This document shows positions 11,394 to 11,915 of a stretch of 11,915 nt of DNA, in pieces. Location of the stretch: contig CATPAT010000150.1 in NCBI GenBank assembly GCA_955652155.1, forward strand, positions 1 through 11,915, in the 5' to 3' direction. Made by a program: the position numbers and the translations under genes. Below the pieces are notes generated by a model that did not search any database, was not told the DNA's origin, and worked only from the letters and a program-made list of their open reading frames with translations. The DNA is from an uncultured Chthoniobacterales bacterium. Its GTDB lineage: Bacteria > Verrucomicrobiota > Verrucomicrobiia > Chthoniobacterales > UBA10450. Within the stretch, counting starts at the first letter, position 1, and each line of letters opens with the position of its first letter.

Positions 11394-11915
11394 ATCACTG
11401 CGAGACCTCGTTGGGCGTTGATAAATTCGGAAACGAAGGAGCTGGCCGGCTTTTCACGAAGATCGGCGAGCGAACCTTGCTGAACGATTCGGCCTTCATT
11501 CATGAGAACGATTTTGTCCCCGAGATAAGCGGCTTCAGCGAGATCGTGCGTGACCAGAAGCGCCGTTTGCCGGAGGCGGGCGAAAATTTCCTTCAAATCT
11601 CTTTGTAACGCTGCGCGCACCAAGGGATCGAGCGCACCCAACGGTTCATCGAGCAGGAGTAGTTCCGGCGAGAGCATCAGCGCGCGCATCAAACTCACAC
11701 GCTGGCGTTGCCCGCCGGATAGCTCGAGCGGATATCGGCCGAGCAAATTCTCGGGAAACCTTGTCAGTGCGCAGAGTTCGGAAAGTCGCGCGAGCATTTC
11801 ATTTTCAGGGCGTCCAAGATGGCGCGCCATGAGCAAAATATTTCCGCGCGCAGTCAGATGCGGGAAGAGTCCGCCCTCCTGGATCACGTAACCGACGCGC
11901 CGCCGGACAATGTCG
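11390..11915 (-). CDS. Osmoprotectant-type ABC transporter ATPase, N-terminus outside the window
   Basis: 174 residues are visible, running in from the window edge with DIVRRRVGYVIQEGGLFPHL, where the Q-loop is IQE. A GTG at 11887 is not the start, because the frame continues upstream with typical ABC sequence. Next come the signature LSGGQRQRVSLMRALMLSPE, Walker B LLLLDEPLGALDP and the H-loop LLVTHDLAEA. The Walker A motif lies outside the window. The protein ends soon after the ATPase core (SSFVSEFINAQRGLAVI), so the CBS pair found in ProV and OpuCA is missing and it resembles the YehX/OsmV-like short forms. It powers the fused binding protein-permease encoded by the overlapping next gene. 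Its stop codon TGA is part of the ATGA overlap. Confidence 0.92.
   Translation of the reverse strand, partial: DIVRRRVGYVIQEGGLFPHLTARGNILLMARHLGRPENEMLARLSELCALTRFPENLLGRYPLELSGGQRQRVSLMRALMLSPELLLLDEPLGALDPLVRAALQRDLKEIFARLRQTALLVTHDLAEAAYLGDKIVLMNEGRIVQQGSLADLREKPASSFVSEFINAQRGLAVI

Noticed and set aside
11885..11887. GTG as start codon of the ABC ATPase
   Set aside because: The frame continues upstream as DIVRRRVGY, the normal sequence before the Q-loop, so the gene simply runs out of the window.

Overview
The window looks like a chromosomal segment of a moderately GC-rich Gram-negative bacterium. The gene style suggests Verrucomicrobiota or a close relative (for example a soil Chthoniobacterales-type genome). 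The grounds are tandem TMTC-like membrane/TPR proteins, a fused osmoprotectant binding protein-permease, few Shine-Dalgarno sites, and degenerate short dispersed repeats both between and inside genes. This placement is inferred from recognition of the families, not from a marker gene. UGA is used as a normal stop by the deacetylase-like gene and the ABC ATPase gene, so the standard code applies.

Left part (1-727): the start of ychF (minus strand, cut by the window edge) carries a UGA where the glycine before its P-loop should be. Next come an imperfect inverted dispersed repeat and an intact tRNA-Pro(GGG). Directly behind the tRNA lies a decayed free-standing GIY-YIG nuclease gene with one frameshift and one nonsense codon. 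It runs into a second, 5'-truncated tRNA-like sequence that repeats the 3' two-thirds of the tRNA. This tRNA / GIY-YIG / tRNA-remnant arrangement looks like the scar of a tiny tRNA-associated mobile unit.

Middle left (728-2017): a small protein with a probable signal peptide and unknown function converges on, and overlaps by 36 bases, a zinc-dependent histone deacetylase/AcuC-like hydrolase on the minus strand.

Centre (2062-8463): a compact plus-strand operon holds a dolichyl-phosphate-mannose-synthase-like GT2 glycosyltransferase followed by three tandem paralogues. Each paralogue has an N-terminal multi-pass GT-C/TMTC-like membrane half and a C-terminal TPR half. Spacings are 2 nt, 27 nt and an 11-nt overlap. 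The layout suggests that the GT2 enzyme makes a polyprenyl-phosphate sugar which the three membrane proteins transfer to exported acceptors. Paralogue 3 has lost several histidines that paralogues 1 and 2 share. Paralogues 2 and 3 carry a degenerate CAGAGGTCAG-type repeat translated in frame at the same loop.

Right (8465-11915): a minus-strand operon holds an osmoprotectant-type ABC ATPase (N-terminus outside the window), a binding protein-permease fusion overlapping it by ATGA, and, 7 nt further on, a succinate-semialdehyde-type aldehyde dehydrogenase. The signal peptide of the fusion protein is encoded by another inverted degenerate repeat.
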